Origin: Mytilisepta virgata
Lineage: Eukaryota > Mollusca > Bivalvia > Mytilida > Mytilidae
Reading direction: 5' to 3'
Assembly (NCBI GenBank): GCA_028015205.1
Contig: CM051519.1
Span: 89,301,539-89,365,538, forward strand
DNA: 64,000 nt
The notes under the pieces were generated by a model. That model was not told the origin of the DNA, ran no database searches, and worked only from the letters and a program-made list of their open reading frames with translations. A program made the translations under genes and the position numbers. Positions within the stretch are counted from its first letter, which is position 1; each line of letters opens with the position of its first letter. Below, piece after piece: positions 47,201 to 55,858 of the stretch.

Positions 47201-48732
47201 CAAGTGTAAGAAATCATCCATGAAACCAAACTTGAAATAAGCATCTTTATAAAGTTTGCCTATTTCATCCAAGTCTAACAACAAAAATAGTCAAAGGCGA
47301 CGTAAACTATTGTCATGACTTGTCATCCATCAATCCGTCAACTTTCACATTTTGTTCTTTTCCTCAAACCCCTAATCCAATTGAACTGAAAATAGTATGA
47401 AGCATCATTGATAAGTCCTTTACAAAGTTGGCATAAATCATCCCAGTTTGTCAAACAAAGTTACCGCTATGAGCATTTCAGGTTCTGATTAGTCTGATTT
47501 TTATAAATTCTTCTCTGAAACCATATTGCTGATTGATCTGAAACTTGGAATGAAGCTTCCGTGGGAGTCATTTCAATTTTCATAAATCATCCTAGATCAT
47601 CAAAGCAAATGGCTGTCATGAACATTTACACGTTCAGAAAGGTCAAATTTTTAGCTCCCTTTGCCAAAGGCCATATGAGCTTTTGTCATAACTTGGCATC
47701 CGTCAGTGTCTTAACTTGCATTTTGATCTTCTCTAAAAGCCTTGAGCCAATTGAACTGAAACATGTATGAAAAGGTCATTGAAAAAGTTTGCATATATAT
47801 CATCCTGGTCGGACAAAACAAAATTACTGCCAAAACCAATTATGCTTTCTGATTGGACAAATTTAAAATTTCTCCTTTGAAACCATTTGAGCTAATAATT
47901 AATATGAAGCATACATTATAAAAGGTTGTTTACAAAGTTTGCATAAATCTTTATTGTCAATCAAATGAAATTGCTGTCGTGAGAATTTACATGTTCTGAT
48001 TGGTCCAATACAAAATGAACTAATAATTTGTATGAAGCATTTATTGAAGGTCCTTTTCAAAGTTTGCATAAATCTTTTCAGTTTGTCAAATAAATGGCTG
48101 CCATGAGCATTTTTATGTTCTCATTTATCCAATTTAAAATTATTCTAACCTGAGACCATAATCCCAAATGAACTGCTACCTGGTATGAAGCATCTTTAGA
48201 AGCTCTTTCACTTAGTTTGGTCTATGTTTTGATTGGAGGAAATTTTTTAAAATCTCTTTTGAAACTGTAATGCCAAATAAACTCAAACTGTATGGAATAT
48301 CTATAGAGGGTCTGCAATAATACTGATTTGATATGATAGTAAAGTGAATAGATTTTAAGTGTTAGGTGAGCGATACGCACTCAGCCACCTGAGCCTCTTG
48401 TTTTACATGCTTTCTGACTCTAATGTGTACTATCATAAGTCACTCACATGTATCAAAATTGTTTAAAAATGTTATTATTTAAAAAAGTAGAAACAAAATA
48501 ATATCTCATTTTGTTTTCAGTGGATTGGTTGCCTATCGTAAGAGATTTAGTGGCAGCAGGAGTTACAGTGATGAATTTAGCACTATCAATCAGCCTTTCC
48601 CTAACAGTGATAGCCATTGGTTGGATTACATACAGACCATTATTAGGGATAGCCATATTAGTGATGGCAGCCACACCATTTATTTTGACTAAATTTAGAT
48701 CAAGCCAAAGAGATAGCCGGCGATTTGTCTAG
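23234..48732 (+). CDS. TMEM43: TMEM43 (LUMA) inner nuclear membrane/ER protein, 12 coding exons
   Basis: Hand-joined exons: 23234-23248, 26889-27047, 32669-32803, 34265-34359, 35437-35486, 37336-37405, 40849-40919, 41121-41245, 42927-42998, 43359-43460, 44423-44540, 48521-48732. They total 1224 nt, giving 407 residues plus TAG, with every phase consistent and all GT/AG. The product follows vertebrate TMEM43 (400 residues, also 12 exons as I recall) throughout: NPNFLER then TM1 (about 37-56) and NEGRA at 57-61, a long lumenal domain (VEMYQWVE 123-130, EWRSDLV 154-160, YYHSYNP 230-236, [11 protein letters not shown] 242-252), and TM2-4 at about 316-337, 347-370 and 374-393 with VDWLP and GWITYRPL. 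S362 aligns with human S358, the residue changed in the S358L cardiomyopathy allele. Family role: a multipass membrane protein binding lamins and emerin. Exon 1 is the least certain; translation could also begin at M14 in exon 2. Confidence 0.95.
23734..24426. mobile_element. Inverted-repeat element flanked by 17-bp direct repeats (TMEM43 intron 1)
   Basis: TAATTTATTGGATAGCT occurs at 23734-23750 and 24410-24426. Between them, imperfect ~49-bp inverted ends face each other: caacttttgactcagc...agcggtcccatt on the left and aatggaaccgct...gcctagtcaaaagttg on the right. Another piece like the right end lies near 23513-23550. No transposase is seen, so it would be non-autonomous. A small palindrome (CCCATTATTCATAATGGG, 23804-23821) lies just inside the left end. 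Confidence 0.55.
24612..25764. repeat. 50-bp minisatellite, about 23 copies (TMEM43 intron 1)
   Basis: Near-identical direct repeats of caatagggcccatgacagg... with a period of 50 bp and a GGGCCC palindrome in each unit. A variant with catatctgg in place of catgacagg recurs near 24861, 24961 and 25011, showing spread of unit variants. There are no unique spacers. A single diverged relative, atttaccaatcatgggccct at about 23349, may be the founder sequence. Confidence 0.95.
25972..26092. mobile_element. 121-bp fold-back element with 56-bp arms (TMEM43 intron 1)
   Basis: The left arm 25972-26027 and right arm 26037-26092 are near-perfect inverted copies (ataacctcaat...cacatggtgcacact against its complement) around a 9-nt loop. 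The size and structure fit a small MITE or its remnant. Target duplications are not evident. In the pre-mRNA it would form a long hairpin. Confidence 0.8.
26093..26361. other. AT-rich intron sequence with short imperfect repeats
   Basis: The phrase aata(t)tata(c/t)aatataccta recurs three or four times between about 26200 and 26315 at spacings near 55 bp. No gene is seen. Confidence 0.5.
26374..26632 (+). mobile_element. tRNA-headed SINE, copy 1 (TMEM43 intron 1)
   Basis: The head has polymerase III-like A and B boxes (tggccgagtggtctagg and gagttcgaatccc), followed by a body and an A/C-rich end (cgtaaaaccccaactaaac...caaacaaa). The 12-bp target duplication agttataataga is at 26362-26373 and 26633-26644. 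The family resembles tRNA-derived SINEs widespread in molluscs; RUDI/V-SINE is a candidate name to test. The extra base pairs in the head rule out a normal tRNA. Confidence 0.9.
26889..27047 (+). CDS. TMEM43: TMEM43 coding exon 2 (TM1)
   Basis: Codes for residues 6-58, including the FLER motif and the first membrane segment, ending at ...LLFWNE. The acceptor is ttcttag at 26888. The donor is GAG|GTATGA at 27048. The last 37 bp (27011-27047) are also the first unit of the minisatellite that follows. Confidence 0.93.
27011..29766 (+). repeat. 54/70-bp minisatellite made from the end of TMEM43 exon 2 and its 5' splice site, 46 units
   Basis: The long unit of 70 bp is the last 37 bp of exon 2 (gttaggtgtggcatcagtcc ... 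tggaatgag) plus the first 33 bp of intron 2 (gtatgatacatg...). The short unit of 54 bp lacks 16 bp (cttttattttggaatg), so cag abuts gtatgat. I count 17 long and 29 short units, which sums to 2756 bp and agrees with the observed span. Nearly every unit presents AG|GTATGA, so about 43 good copies of the authentic donor and three variants lie in a row. Unit 1 is partly coding. Longer blocks also repeat: the variant ttttatcttgg recurs near 27991, 28525 and 29005, spacings of 534 and 480 bp. Confidence 0.97.
29767..30733. other. AT-rich part of TMEM43 intron 2
   Basis: Unique-looking intron sequence between the donor-bearing minisatellite and the C-rich minisatellite. No exon or RNA gene was recognised. 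Confidence 0.5.
30734..31780. repeat. C-rich ~41-45-bp minisatellite, about 26 copies (TMEM43 intron 2)
   Basis: Units read catactcatagtaatatatta followed by ttcagattcctactcc and a C run of 3 to about 13. Unit length varies mostly through the C run. On the + strand each unit holds a pyrimidine tract ending in an AG (cccatactcatag), which looks like a 3' splice site. On the minus strand the spaced G runs could form G-quadruplexes. Confidence 0.93.
31781..32668. other. Distal part of TMEM43 intron 2
   Basis: AT-rich intron sequence. At about 32485-32530 lies a fragment (tgtttaggg ... gggtaggtaggta) related in inverse orientation to the element at 61709-61895. No exon was recognised. Confidence 0.5.
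32669..32803 (+). CDS. TMEM43: TMEM43 coding exon 3
   Basis: Codes for residues 59-103 ([15 protein letters not shown] ... LSTDT), phase 0 at both ends. Acceptor ttattatag, donor ACC|GTAAGT. It joins to exon 2 to give the family NEGRA motif. Confidence 0.95.
32804..34264. other. TMEM43 intron 3
   Basis: AT-rich intron. A partly repeated phrase (gggagttatgagactttaa type) occurs near 33758 and 33849. No gene was recognised. Confidence 0.5.
34265..34359 (+). CDS. TMEM43: TMEM43 coding exon 4
   Basis: Codes for residues 104-134 and two bases of R135 ([18 protein letters not shown], then [12 protein letters not shown]). Acceptor tttatag, donor AAAAG|GTATTA. The 3' part of this exon and its donor are duplicated immediately downstream. 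Confidence 0.93.
34318..34421 (+). repeat. 52-bp tandem duplication of the end of exon 4 with its 5' splice site
   Basis: Unit A is 34318-34369 (exonic to 34359) and unit B is 34370-34421. Both read aagagttgaaatgtatcag...cccaaaaggtattatatt, with three or four differences inside the former coding part of B. B therefore offers a second donor, AAAAG|GTATTA, 52 nt further on. Its use would frameshift and reach TGA within eight codons (RYYIKS then stop). Confidence 0.93.
34447..34763 (-). mobile_element. Second type of tRNA-derived SINE (TMEM43 intron 4)
   Basis: On the minus strand the head shows an A-box-like ggtcttgtggtagcatgc and a B-box-like gcaggttcgtccctgg. The body ends at the other side in a phrase common in bivalve repeats (attgtttaacatccagtgg). 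Target duplications are weak, and only tactag is shared. It is a different family from the four copies of the other SINE. Confidence 0.65.
35437..35486 (+). CDS. TMEM43: TMEM43 coding exon 5
   Basis: A 50-nt exon that completes R135 and codes through Y151 ([16 protein letters not shown]). Acceptor tttcag, donor TATG|GTAAGT. Confidence 0.93.
35591..35850 (-). mobile_element. tRNA-headed SINE, copy 2 (TMEM43 intron 5)
   Basis: Same family as the copy at 26374, in reverse orientation. The tail (tttgtttagttggggtttt) is at the left and the tRNA-like head at the right. The 11-bp target duplication cactttatatg is at 35580-35590 and 35851-35861. Confidence 0.9.
35901..36154 (+). mobile_element. tRNA-headed SINE, copy 3 (TMEM43 intron 5)
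   Basis: Same family, forward orientation, with the first few bases of the head missing (starts tggccgagtgg). The 12-bp target duplication cagacaccatgg is at 35889-35900 and 36155-36166. It lies about 50 bp from copy 2 in opposite orientation, so the two could pair in RNA. Confidence 0.9.
36190..36745. repeat. Bivalve repeat of ~163-bp monomers (TMEM43 intron 5)
   Basis: About 3.5 imperfect monomers. The phrase caatttttcacatgtc...actaactcc...gccttgattgatttt recurs near 36207, 36370, 36530 and 36690. No protein domain is seen. Confidence 0.75.
37336..37405 (+). CDS. TMEM43: TMEM43 coding exon 6
   Basis: Codes for E152 to P174 and two bases of T175 ([20 protein letters not shown]). Acceptor tttcag, donor AC|GTTAGT. 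It matches the conserved EWRS and GHxNP of the family. Confidence 0.93.
38395..38809. mobile_element. Small inverted-repeat DNA element (TMEM43 intron 6)
   Basis: The left end cagtggaacctctgtaaacc is matched in inverse by the right end (ggtttgcagaggaatccag). The internal sequence repeats the theme in both directions (ggttttcggaagaacagg, ggccggtttttggagg). It is about 415 bp, has no transposase and is probably non-autonomous (Tc1/mariner-like or related). Confidence 0.6.
38860..40185. repeat. Bivalve repeat of ~150-bp monomers ending in a hairpin (TMEM43 intron 6)
   Basis: About six imperfect monomers carry phrases such as cgaaacttgacagaaagcat, ttcatcctgatcgg and tatggccaccat. At the right end, 40145-40183 reads aggtgagtgatacagg, then a short hairpin (ggctca...tgaacc) and CTAGTT. 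The same terminus occurs at 47071-47109, 48364-48402 and, inverted, 54871-54906. Confidence 0.75.
40849..40919 (+). CDS. TMEM43: TMEM43 coding exon 7
   Basis: Completes T175 and codes through D198 ([18 protein letters not shown]...). Acceptor tattgcag, donor GATG|GTAATA. Placement rests on the family alignment and exact phase. Confidence 0.9.
41121..41245 (+). CDS. TMEM43: TMEM43 coding exon 8
   Basis: Codes for V199-Q240, including [16 protein letters not shown], matching the family FFYHSENP segment. Acceptor tttgtag, donor CAG|GTATTA. Intron 7 before it is only 201 bp, the shortest of the gene. Confidence 0.93.
41590..42480. repeat. Bivalve repeat of ~155-bp monomers (TMEM43 intron 8)
   Basis: Starts near gcctgcgacgaatagttg and contains about four imperfect monomers (tagatagttcttagtggg, gagtgactttgtcac). 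At 41318-41345 a short inverted phrase, tacaaccgca...gaggttgta, marks another repeat. Confidence 0.65.
42927..42998 (+). CDS. TMEM43: TMEM43 coding exon 9
   Basis: A 72-nt phase-0 exon coding for I241-I264 ([11 protein letters not shown] then [12 protein letters not shown]). Acceptor tattag, donor ATT|GTAAGT. Confidence 0.95.
43359..43460 (+). CDS. TMEM43: TMEM43 coding exon 10
   Basis: Codes for V265-K298 ([16 protein letters not shown] ... GKLSAK), phase 0. Acceptor tttcag. The first exonic bases are GTAAGC, so the acceptor AG is followed by a donor-like sequence. Donor AAG|GTAAGT. Confidence 0.95.
43629..43883 (-). mobile_element. tRNA-headed SINE, copy 4 (TMEM43 intron 10)
   Basis: Same family as the copies at 26374, 35591 and 35901, in reverse orientation, with a (GTTT)n tail on the + strand at its left. 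The 9-bp target duplication gatttatgt is at 43620-43628 and 43884-43892. A few bases of the body are missing (the gttcgac segment). Confidence 0.9.
44423..44540 (+). CDS. TMEM43: TMEM43 coding exon 11 (TM2)
   Basis: Codes for E299-L337 and one base of V338, including a hydrophobic stretch ([20 protein letters not shown]). Acceptor ttttcag, donor TTAG|GTAAGT. Confidence 0.95.
44880..48402. repeat. Bivalve monomer repeats filling most of TMEM43 intron 11
   Basis: Two or more elements, about 44880-45540 and 46560-48402, with imperfect ~150-bp monomers (aactgatttttggtatgga, ggtcctttacaaagtttgca, catgagcattt, caaacttggcagcaa). Hairpin termini lie at 47071-47109 and 48364-48402. Between them the intron is AT-rich with no exon recognised. 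Confidence 0.65.
48521..48732 (+). CDS. TMEM43: TMEM43 terminal coding exon 12 (TM3-TM4)
   Basis: Completes V338 and codes to V407 and [13 protein letters not shown], two hydrophobic segments around GWITYRPL, and a basic C-terminus ([11 protein letters not shown]). Acceptor ttgttttcag. Confidence 0.96.
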
Positions 48733-51700
48733 ATTGTTATTTTTTTCAATCCCTATCATTGTTGTAATCAAATATGTTGTTTTAATAGCTTTTTCTTAGC
48801 ATTTGTTGTATGATTTGAGGGAAATCCCTAAAGATGGTATATGTACAGTGGGGAAATAATAATGTCATTGCACAATAAAAAAAAAGTTTTTTGCCTGTAC
48901 ATGGTATTTTTATCAATTTAGAAGAAACAATCTTCCAGTATGAAAAGACATTACAGTCATAAAAACTGCAAATATGATGCACAATACAACCATTTACCAC
49001 TCTCTGATTAGGTAATGATGGTAAGTAAAGTGAAGAAATACCAAAGGGATATATTAATATATATTAGCTAAGAAAAAGCTATTAAATATATTAATAGCTA
49101 CTTAACTGTTCTATTTTGCCAATCACTGATATCAAACAAATTATATTTTTTTGTTGTTGTGAGTTTGTTATTGTAGTGTATTTTGTGTGTGTGATCTCTG
49201 AATATAATAATTAGTATGATATGTCCTCTTATCAGATTTCTGTTTAAATTTGTAATATGTTCTTTTATAATTATGTTATTCCTTTTTAATGTGATCATTT
49301 TTTGTCTTTTTGTCTTCTTTTTTAAATGGGAACCATAAAATACTGATTCGACTGTAAATTTATTAATATAACGCTAGATTGCTGTTTAGAATTTTTTTTC
49401 ATCTTCCTGTCTAATGATGTCTGGTATCAAACCACTGTCTTGATTTGAAGCATTATCATTGGTTCTGTTGTATCTCAACCTTAATAACTGACATCACTAG
49501 TCACCAAAAACATTATAGTTGTTCTTTCTTACCTGATCTGTTTCATTGATCTTGACAACAAAATTTCTTGTAAATATTTTTCATTCTATAAAGAAACTTG
49601 ATTATTTGTATTTGTCTCTGTTACATGTATTGATATCAACATCTTACAGAAACTGAGAAAGGAGTTTTAGTCATGAAATGGTACATGTATATGAGATCTT
49701 AATTAAACCCTCTACTTTGGTTTTATGTTATTTTTTTAATCAAAATTATGAATCCTTTCTTGGTATGCCATTTTAAGAATTCATAATTAAGCTCTATGCA
49801 TATCCATTTGAATTGTAACATCTTTACTTTGATGGATTGTGAATGAGAAACAGAACTATGCATGAGAAAAATCTCATAGTTTTCTCCCTTGCTCAAGCTA
49901 CTGAAGGGAGATAACAAAATAGTTTCCTTTTAGCACTGCGTATAATTTTAGTTATCTCCCTTTGTTAACATGGTGAAAAGGGAAGGCAGTATGCCATATT
50001 AGAATCATTTCAAAATTCCTTGTGGACTTTGTATTGACTCAGCTGGACAAAAACAGTAATTTACAAAAACATCGGAATAGTTTTGGCCTGAGCCTATTAA
50101 AACTATACTTAAATGGAAAGATTCTTTCATGGGTCTTTTTTACTATCCAGTTGTGTGTACCATGGTGTTAATAGTTGATCAGTACAGTGTACAAAAAACA
50201 TAAATTTTATGACAAAAATGTTCTCTAAACCACACAGCTAGTTATGACTTAACTTTATTGGAATGGTCCTTTGATGTTTCTTTTAAAAAATTACTGTCCC
50301 AACTTCCAACAAGTATATCCACCTATACTGTTATTTATTTGGCAGAAAAATCTTTAAAAATATTTAGCTGTATACAGATAAATGGTATCTGAGTGATACA
50401 AGCTACTGGGAGACTTTGCTTTTTTGTTGAAAATGTCATTATAATTGTTTTATACGGACACCAGGAGGAAATCTTGTTTCTAAATATATTTTCCATTTCA
50501 TTCCTTCCTTGTTGCATTGTTTATCAATTTGTTCAAACCTCGTTGTAGAACTTTAAGTTTGTTTTTCTTTTAATTTAAACTACAGCCGATATATATCCAG
50601 ATAAAACAGTGTTTATATATTCCATACAGTTCGTTGGTTCTTTATTATTATTATTAGCTTGTGTAGTAATTTTATTGCAGTTGTTATTAAATGGCAATGC
50701 CTTTGTCCAATGCATCAGATGACTGCCTTGGGCACAATACAGGTTCAATATGAAAACACCCATTTAGTAATACTATAGTACAAACTCAGATGAGTACTAT
50801 GTATATTTTTGCCAAACTTCTGAGCATTTTTTAAATTATATTTTGTTTAATGTTAATTTTTTATGTAATCAGCCTTCTCTGTACAGCATGTTAGATTGTT
50901 TTTCATAGTGACATGTCGACAAGAACTATTTGCAGTAAAAGTATTTATAGATTAATACATGACCCAATACATTGCTGAACAGGTGTCATTCAGAGACTCT
51001 CAGAATGGACTGAGGGTTTGGCTGATATTGGTCAAGGGATGATATCTTGTCTGATATGAATAAGGTCATCTGTTAATCTATTTATCATATACTGCGTAAG
51101 TATGCAAATCCAAGCTCACACGGTCTGATATAGCCGTATCAGCCAGACCACATTGATATCGTGATATCAGCCTAGGTTATTAGCCTGGGATGTGCAAATA
51201 TGGAATGTTCACTTCTGGTCATTACTTATGCAAAAACTATCATATTTAGTACTAAGTATATAATTTCTACAGAATTAATCAAATAAAATAAAGTCAAGTA
51301 AAACAGCTGTTGACAATATTTTTGTGTTCCATCTATGATTTCATTATTGATCTGTATGGGTATTTTAATTTTATATCTTTAAAATATTTATCAAGCTCTT
51401 TTCAGGATATTGATATTTAGCTAACTCGTAGCAGGTAATTGTATATGTATATATTTGGATGAAATAATTGGAAGGCAGAATCAACAATCAATATTTCCTT
51501 GCAGTTCTCGTCCAATTTTAAGCATAACTGGTTGGAAAATATGTATGTATAATACATGTATGAGAGTGAGTTAACTGTATTGCATTTCAATAATTGCTGG
51601 TCTCATTTGTGGATTTCATGGTTGCAAATTGACTTTACAGTAAACAGATATTTTCATCCATAAAATCAAATTGATGCCATCACACATTAAAATACAATAT

Positions 51701-52559
51701 TGTCATCTCCATTCTAATGCAAATGTAAAAATTAAATGTAAAAAAAGGGATTATTGAAATCTGGATGTGAGGCTTTGCACATGCCATCAACTCAGAGGGC
51801 ATTATTTGCAAAATTTATGGTTTGAAAATTTTCAATATCATACAATGAAAATTAACATTACAAACAATGATGCATTAGGATTTCTGATTGGCTACTCCTA
51901 GTCCACTTGTTTTGCATTTTATTGGTCAACTTAACTTTTGTATCTGTTCTGCTTGAGAGGTTTTTTCCAATATTTATGACAATATATACAATGATTTTAT
52001 GTGACCTGAAGAAAGGCCATTATTGTTTTTCTCGTTTTTTCCCTTTGTATATTTTTTTCTACATGTCTGTTGTTTTATATTATAATTTTTTCTATATATA
52101 TTTTCATTCCAGTTCATATTCTTTTGAAATAAAGAGATAAATAAAAGAGGTATGTAAGACAGTTTGTAATTTACTGTACCAAACTTATCGTTTATACTGA
52201 TCTTGTCACATAATTGTTTTCTTCAAAAAGATGACCACTATTAAAACCCCACCCACCAACCTGTATCTGGAATAACTCTTTTGATTTAACTTGTGTACAC
52301 AACCATTCCTTAAGATCTTTATTTGTATATTAAATTGTAAAGTTATCCCACCAACTGATTAATAAACTAAATCCTAATATAGCTTAAAAGCTACATTTCT
52401 GACATAAATTGAATGCATATAAAGATAGCTGAACAATGTTCAAAATCAAAAGCATTTTTTTCTTTAGTGTATCTACTTTTTTTCAGATACAGATATATAA
52501 TTTTATTTCTATGTTTCATAGTTTTTTCATATTTTTATCATAATAAAGGTACATTAATC
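48733..52559 (+). other. TMEM43 3' UTR and 3' flank
   Basis: AATAAA at 48874-48879, 142 bp after the stop, is the first candidate poly(A) signal. Others follow near 51284, 52117 and 52540, so the 3' end is uncertain. The sequence is AT-rich; no further gene is supported. Confidence 0.4.
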
Positions 52560-54406
52560 TTCATTAAATATATATAGAGTGGGACTTTTGATGACCATCA
52601 GGGTGTTTCTAAATCAATCTTCATGAAGTATATATCACCGAGTGGGACTTTTGATCACCAGCAGGGTGTTGCTATATCAATCTTCATGAAGTATATATAG
52701 AGTGGGCCTTTTGATCACCATCAGGGTGTTGCTAAATCAATCTTCATGAAGTATATATAGAGTGGGACTTTTGATGACCATCAGGGTGTTGCTAAATCAA
52801 TCTTCATGAAGTATATATAGAGTGGGCCTTTTGATCACCAGCAGGGTGTTGCTAAATCAATCTTCATGAAGTATATATCACCGAGTGGGACTTTTGATCA
52901 CCATCAGGGTGTTGGTAAATCAATCTTCAGGAAGTATATATAGAGTGGGACATTTGATCAACATCAGGGTGTTGCTAAATCAATCTTCATGAAGTATATA
53001 TCACCGAGTGGGACTTTTGATCACCATCAGGGTGTTGGTAAATCAATCTTCATGAAGTATATATCACCGAGTGGGACTTTTGATCACCATCAGGGTGTTG
53101 CTAAATCAATCTTAATGAAGTATATATCACCGAGTGGGACTTTTGATCACCATCAGGGTGTTGCTAAATCAATCTTCATGAAGTATATATAGAGTGGGAC
53201 TTTTGATCACCATCAGGGTGTTGCTAAATCAATCTTCCTGAAGTATATATCACCGAGTGGGACTTTTGATCACCATCAGGGTGTTGCTAAATCAATCTTC
53301 AGGAAGTATATATAGAGTGGGACATTTGATCAACATCAGGGTGTTGCTAAATCAATCTTCATGAAGTATATATCACCGAGTGGGACTTTTGATCACCATC
53401 AGGGTGTTGCTAAATCAATCTTCAGGAAGTATATATAGAGTGGGACATTTGATCAACATCAGGGTGTTGCTAAATCAATCTTCATGAAGTATATATCACC
53501 GAGTGGGACTTTTGATCCCATCAGGGTGTTGCTAAATCAATCTTCATGAAGTATATATCACCGAGTGGGACTTTTGATCACCATCAGGGTGTTGCTAAAT
53601 CAATCTTCATGAAGTATATATCACCGAGTGGGACTTTTGATCACCATCAGGGTGTTGCTAAATCAATCTTCATGAAGTATATATAGAGTGGGACTTTTGA
53701 TCACCAGCAGGGTGTTTCTAAATCAATCTTCATGAAGTATATATCACCGAGTGGGACCTTTGATCACCATCAGGGTGTTGCTAAATCAATTTTCATGAAG
53801 TATATATAGAGTGGGACTTTTGATCACCATCAGGGTGTTTCTAAATCAATCTTCATGAAGTATATATCACCGAGTGGGACTTTTGATCACCATCAGGGTG
53901 TTGCTAAATCAATCTTCATGAAGTATATATCACCGAGTGGGACTTTTGATCACCATCAGGGTGTAGCTAAATCAATCTTCATGAAGTATATATAGAGTGG
54001 GACTTTTGATCACCACCAGGGTGTTTCTAAATCAATCTTCATGAAGTATATATCACCGAGTGGGACTTTTGATCACCATCAGGGTGTTGCTGAATCAATC
54101 TTCATGAAGTATATATAGAGTGGGACTTTTGATCACCATCAGGGTGTTGCTAAATCAATCTTCATGAAGTATATATCACCGAGTGGGACTTTTGATCATC
54201 ATCAGTGTGTTGCTAAATCAATCTTCATGAAGTATATATCACCGAGTGGGACTTTTGATCACCATCAGGGTGTTGCTAAATCAATCTTCATGAAGTATAT
54301 ATAGAGTGGGACTTTTGATCACCATCAGGGTGTTGCTAAATCAATCTTCATGAAGTATATATCACCGAGTGGGACTTTTGATCACCATCAGGGTGTTGCT
54401 AAATCC
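52560..54406. repeat. 60/63-bp minisatellite, about 30 copies, downstream of TMEM43
   Basis: Direct repeats of aatcttcatgaagtatata...gtgggacttttgatcacc. Two unit types alternate irregularly: 60 bp with tatatagagtggg and 63 bp with tatatatcaccgagtggg. Each unit holds CTTCATGAAG, a perfect 10-bp palindrome, and TGATCA. Neighbouring 63-bp units are open in one frame (21 residues per unit), which is a by-product of the length. Confidence 0.96.
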
Positions 54407-54870
54407 ATTATGAACCTTACAACTACAACATCAAATAATTTATTAGTTTGTGTGAAACGTGTAGGAGATTAATTCTTTATTATTATGTTTTATGGCTGTA
54501 TTTTCAGAATTTCACTAATAAACATCATAAAATTAATTGACATGAGTTAAGTTATCATCACATGGAAATTCTCAAATTGAGGTGTAAATTCTCATTTTTA
54601 TAGAACAATATTGGGCAACGTTGAGAAATTTAAGTCTCATACTATTGTGTATATATCTCAGAATTCACAGATTGAAGTAAAAACAAACAAGGGATTTTTT
54701 GATTGGCTCAGAATATCTACAAATTCTTGTGAGACCTTGCACATGTTTTTTGATAGTCATCCTCCTTGAATTGTCCACTTCCTTTAGTTTACATACTGGT
54801 AGATCTGTTACTTACATAGAAATGATAAATGGTGTATATGTCAATCAAATAATAACCCTGAAACGGAACT

Positions 54871-55511
54871 AAACAAGAGGATCACAGGAGCATGTATCGC
54901 TCACTTGATATTTCTATTTGTTCATTGCTAAAGGACCTTGAGATTAACATCCGTGTCATGTTTGGTTTCAATCCATTCAGTAATTAGTTCGTTTCAACGC
55001 TGATGGCCACCTTGGATGCGTGATCGGCAACAAACAACCATTGGTCAGCACCTCATATGGAACGTTCGTGCCATGTTTCCTTTCAATCCATTCAGCGGTT
55101 CTCCAGAAGAAGATTTTTGTTTGTAATTCCCATAGGGTTCTATATTAAACTTAAGACCCCCGCTTGCCGTCAGCTTGGATGACGGATCGGTAACAGAGAA
55201 ACAGCACCTCACTAGGAACATTCATACTATGTTTGGTTTCAATCCATTCAGCGGTTATCTAGAAGATTTTTTCATGTATTTCCCATAGGGTCATACGTTA
55301 AACTAAGTTCCCCGCTGGCAGCCATGTTGGATGACGGATCGGCACCAAAGTAACAACTCAGGCTTTGTTAGCATCTTGCAAGGAACATTTGTGCCATTTT
55401 TCGATCCAATACATTCGGGCGTTCTCTGGAAGAAAATCAAAATGTGAAATTTAAACGGACGCAAAGTCATGGCAATAGCTCACATGTCCCTTGGGGTCGG
55501 GTGAGCTAAAA
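54871..55511. mobile_element. Bivalve repeat with terminal hairpins
   Basis: Begins with an inverted copy of the hairpin terminus (aagaggatcacaggagcatg...cgctcactt, 54873-54906). It contains about three monomers (gtttggtttcaatccattca; ggatgacggatcgg) and ends with aatagctcacatgtcccttg and gggtgagctaaaa, a hairpin ending near 55511. No coding capacity is seen. Confidence 0.65.
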
Positions 55512-55649
55512 GGTACACGACGGGTACATTACACACAGGCTTCAACACTGTTTTTTTGTTTGTTATGTTTTAGAGTTGCATTTTCAGATATTTGCAATGG
55601 CATGCACATGGGCCCCGACTTCTGGATAATTATTTTTTATTTTATTTAT

Positions 55650-55858
55650 TTTTTTTTTGTCTTATTTCAAGAGTACTTTTAATAAATATTTACCATAATA
55701 ACGAATATTCTGCGTTTATTATCAATGTGCTATATACTATCCACGTCCTTATCACTAGTATAGTGTATACAACATTGATAATGAACGCCCAATACTAGTA
55801 TTCGTTGTTATAGTAAATATTTATAAAAAGTACTCATGAAATAAGACCAAAAAAAAAA
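55650..55858. mobile_element. ~209-bp inverted-repeat element with arms of ~95 bp
   Basis: The left arm (tcttatttcaagagtacttt...ataaatatttacc) returns inverted on the right (ataaatatttataaaaagta...catgaaataagacc), flanked by T and A runs at the outer ends. About 20 bp separate the arms. It fits a MITE; the arms are diverged by several substitutions and small gaps. Confidence 0.8.

Noticed and set aside
48511..48732. Independent small membrane protein starting in the intron
   Set aside because: The open part is exon 12 of TMEM43, with a clear acceptor at 48520 and family identity.
52989..53192. Open frame with 21-residue repeats
   Set aside because: Follows from runs of the 63-bp unit and ends at the first 60-bp unit, whose tatatag brings a stop; no promoter or homology.
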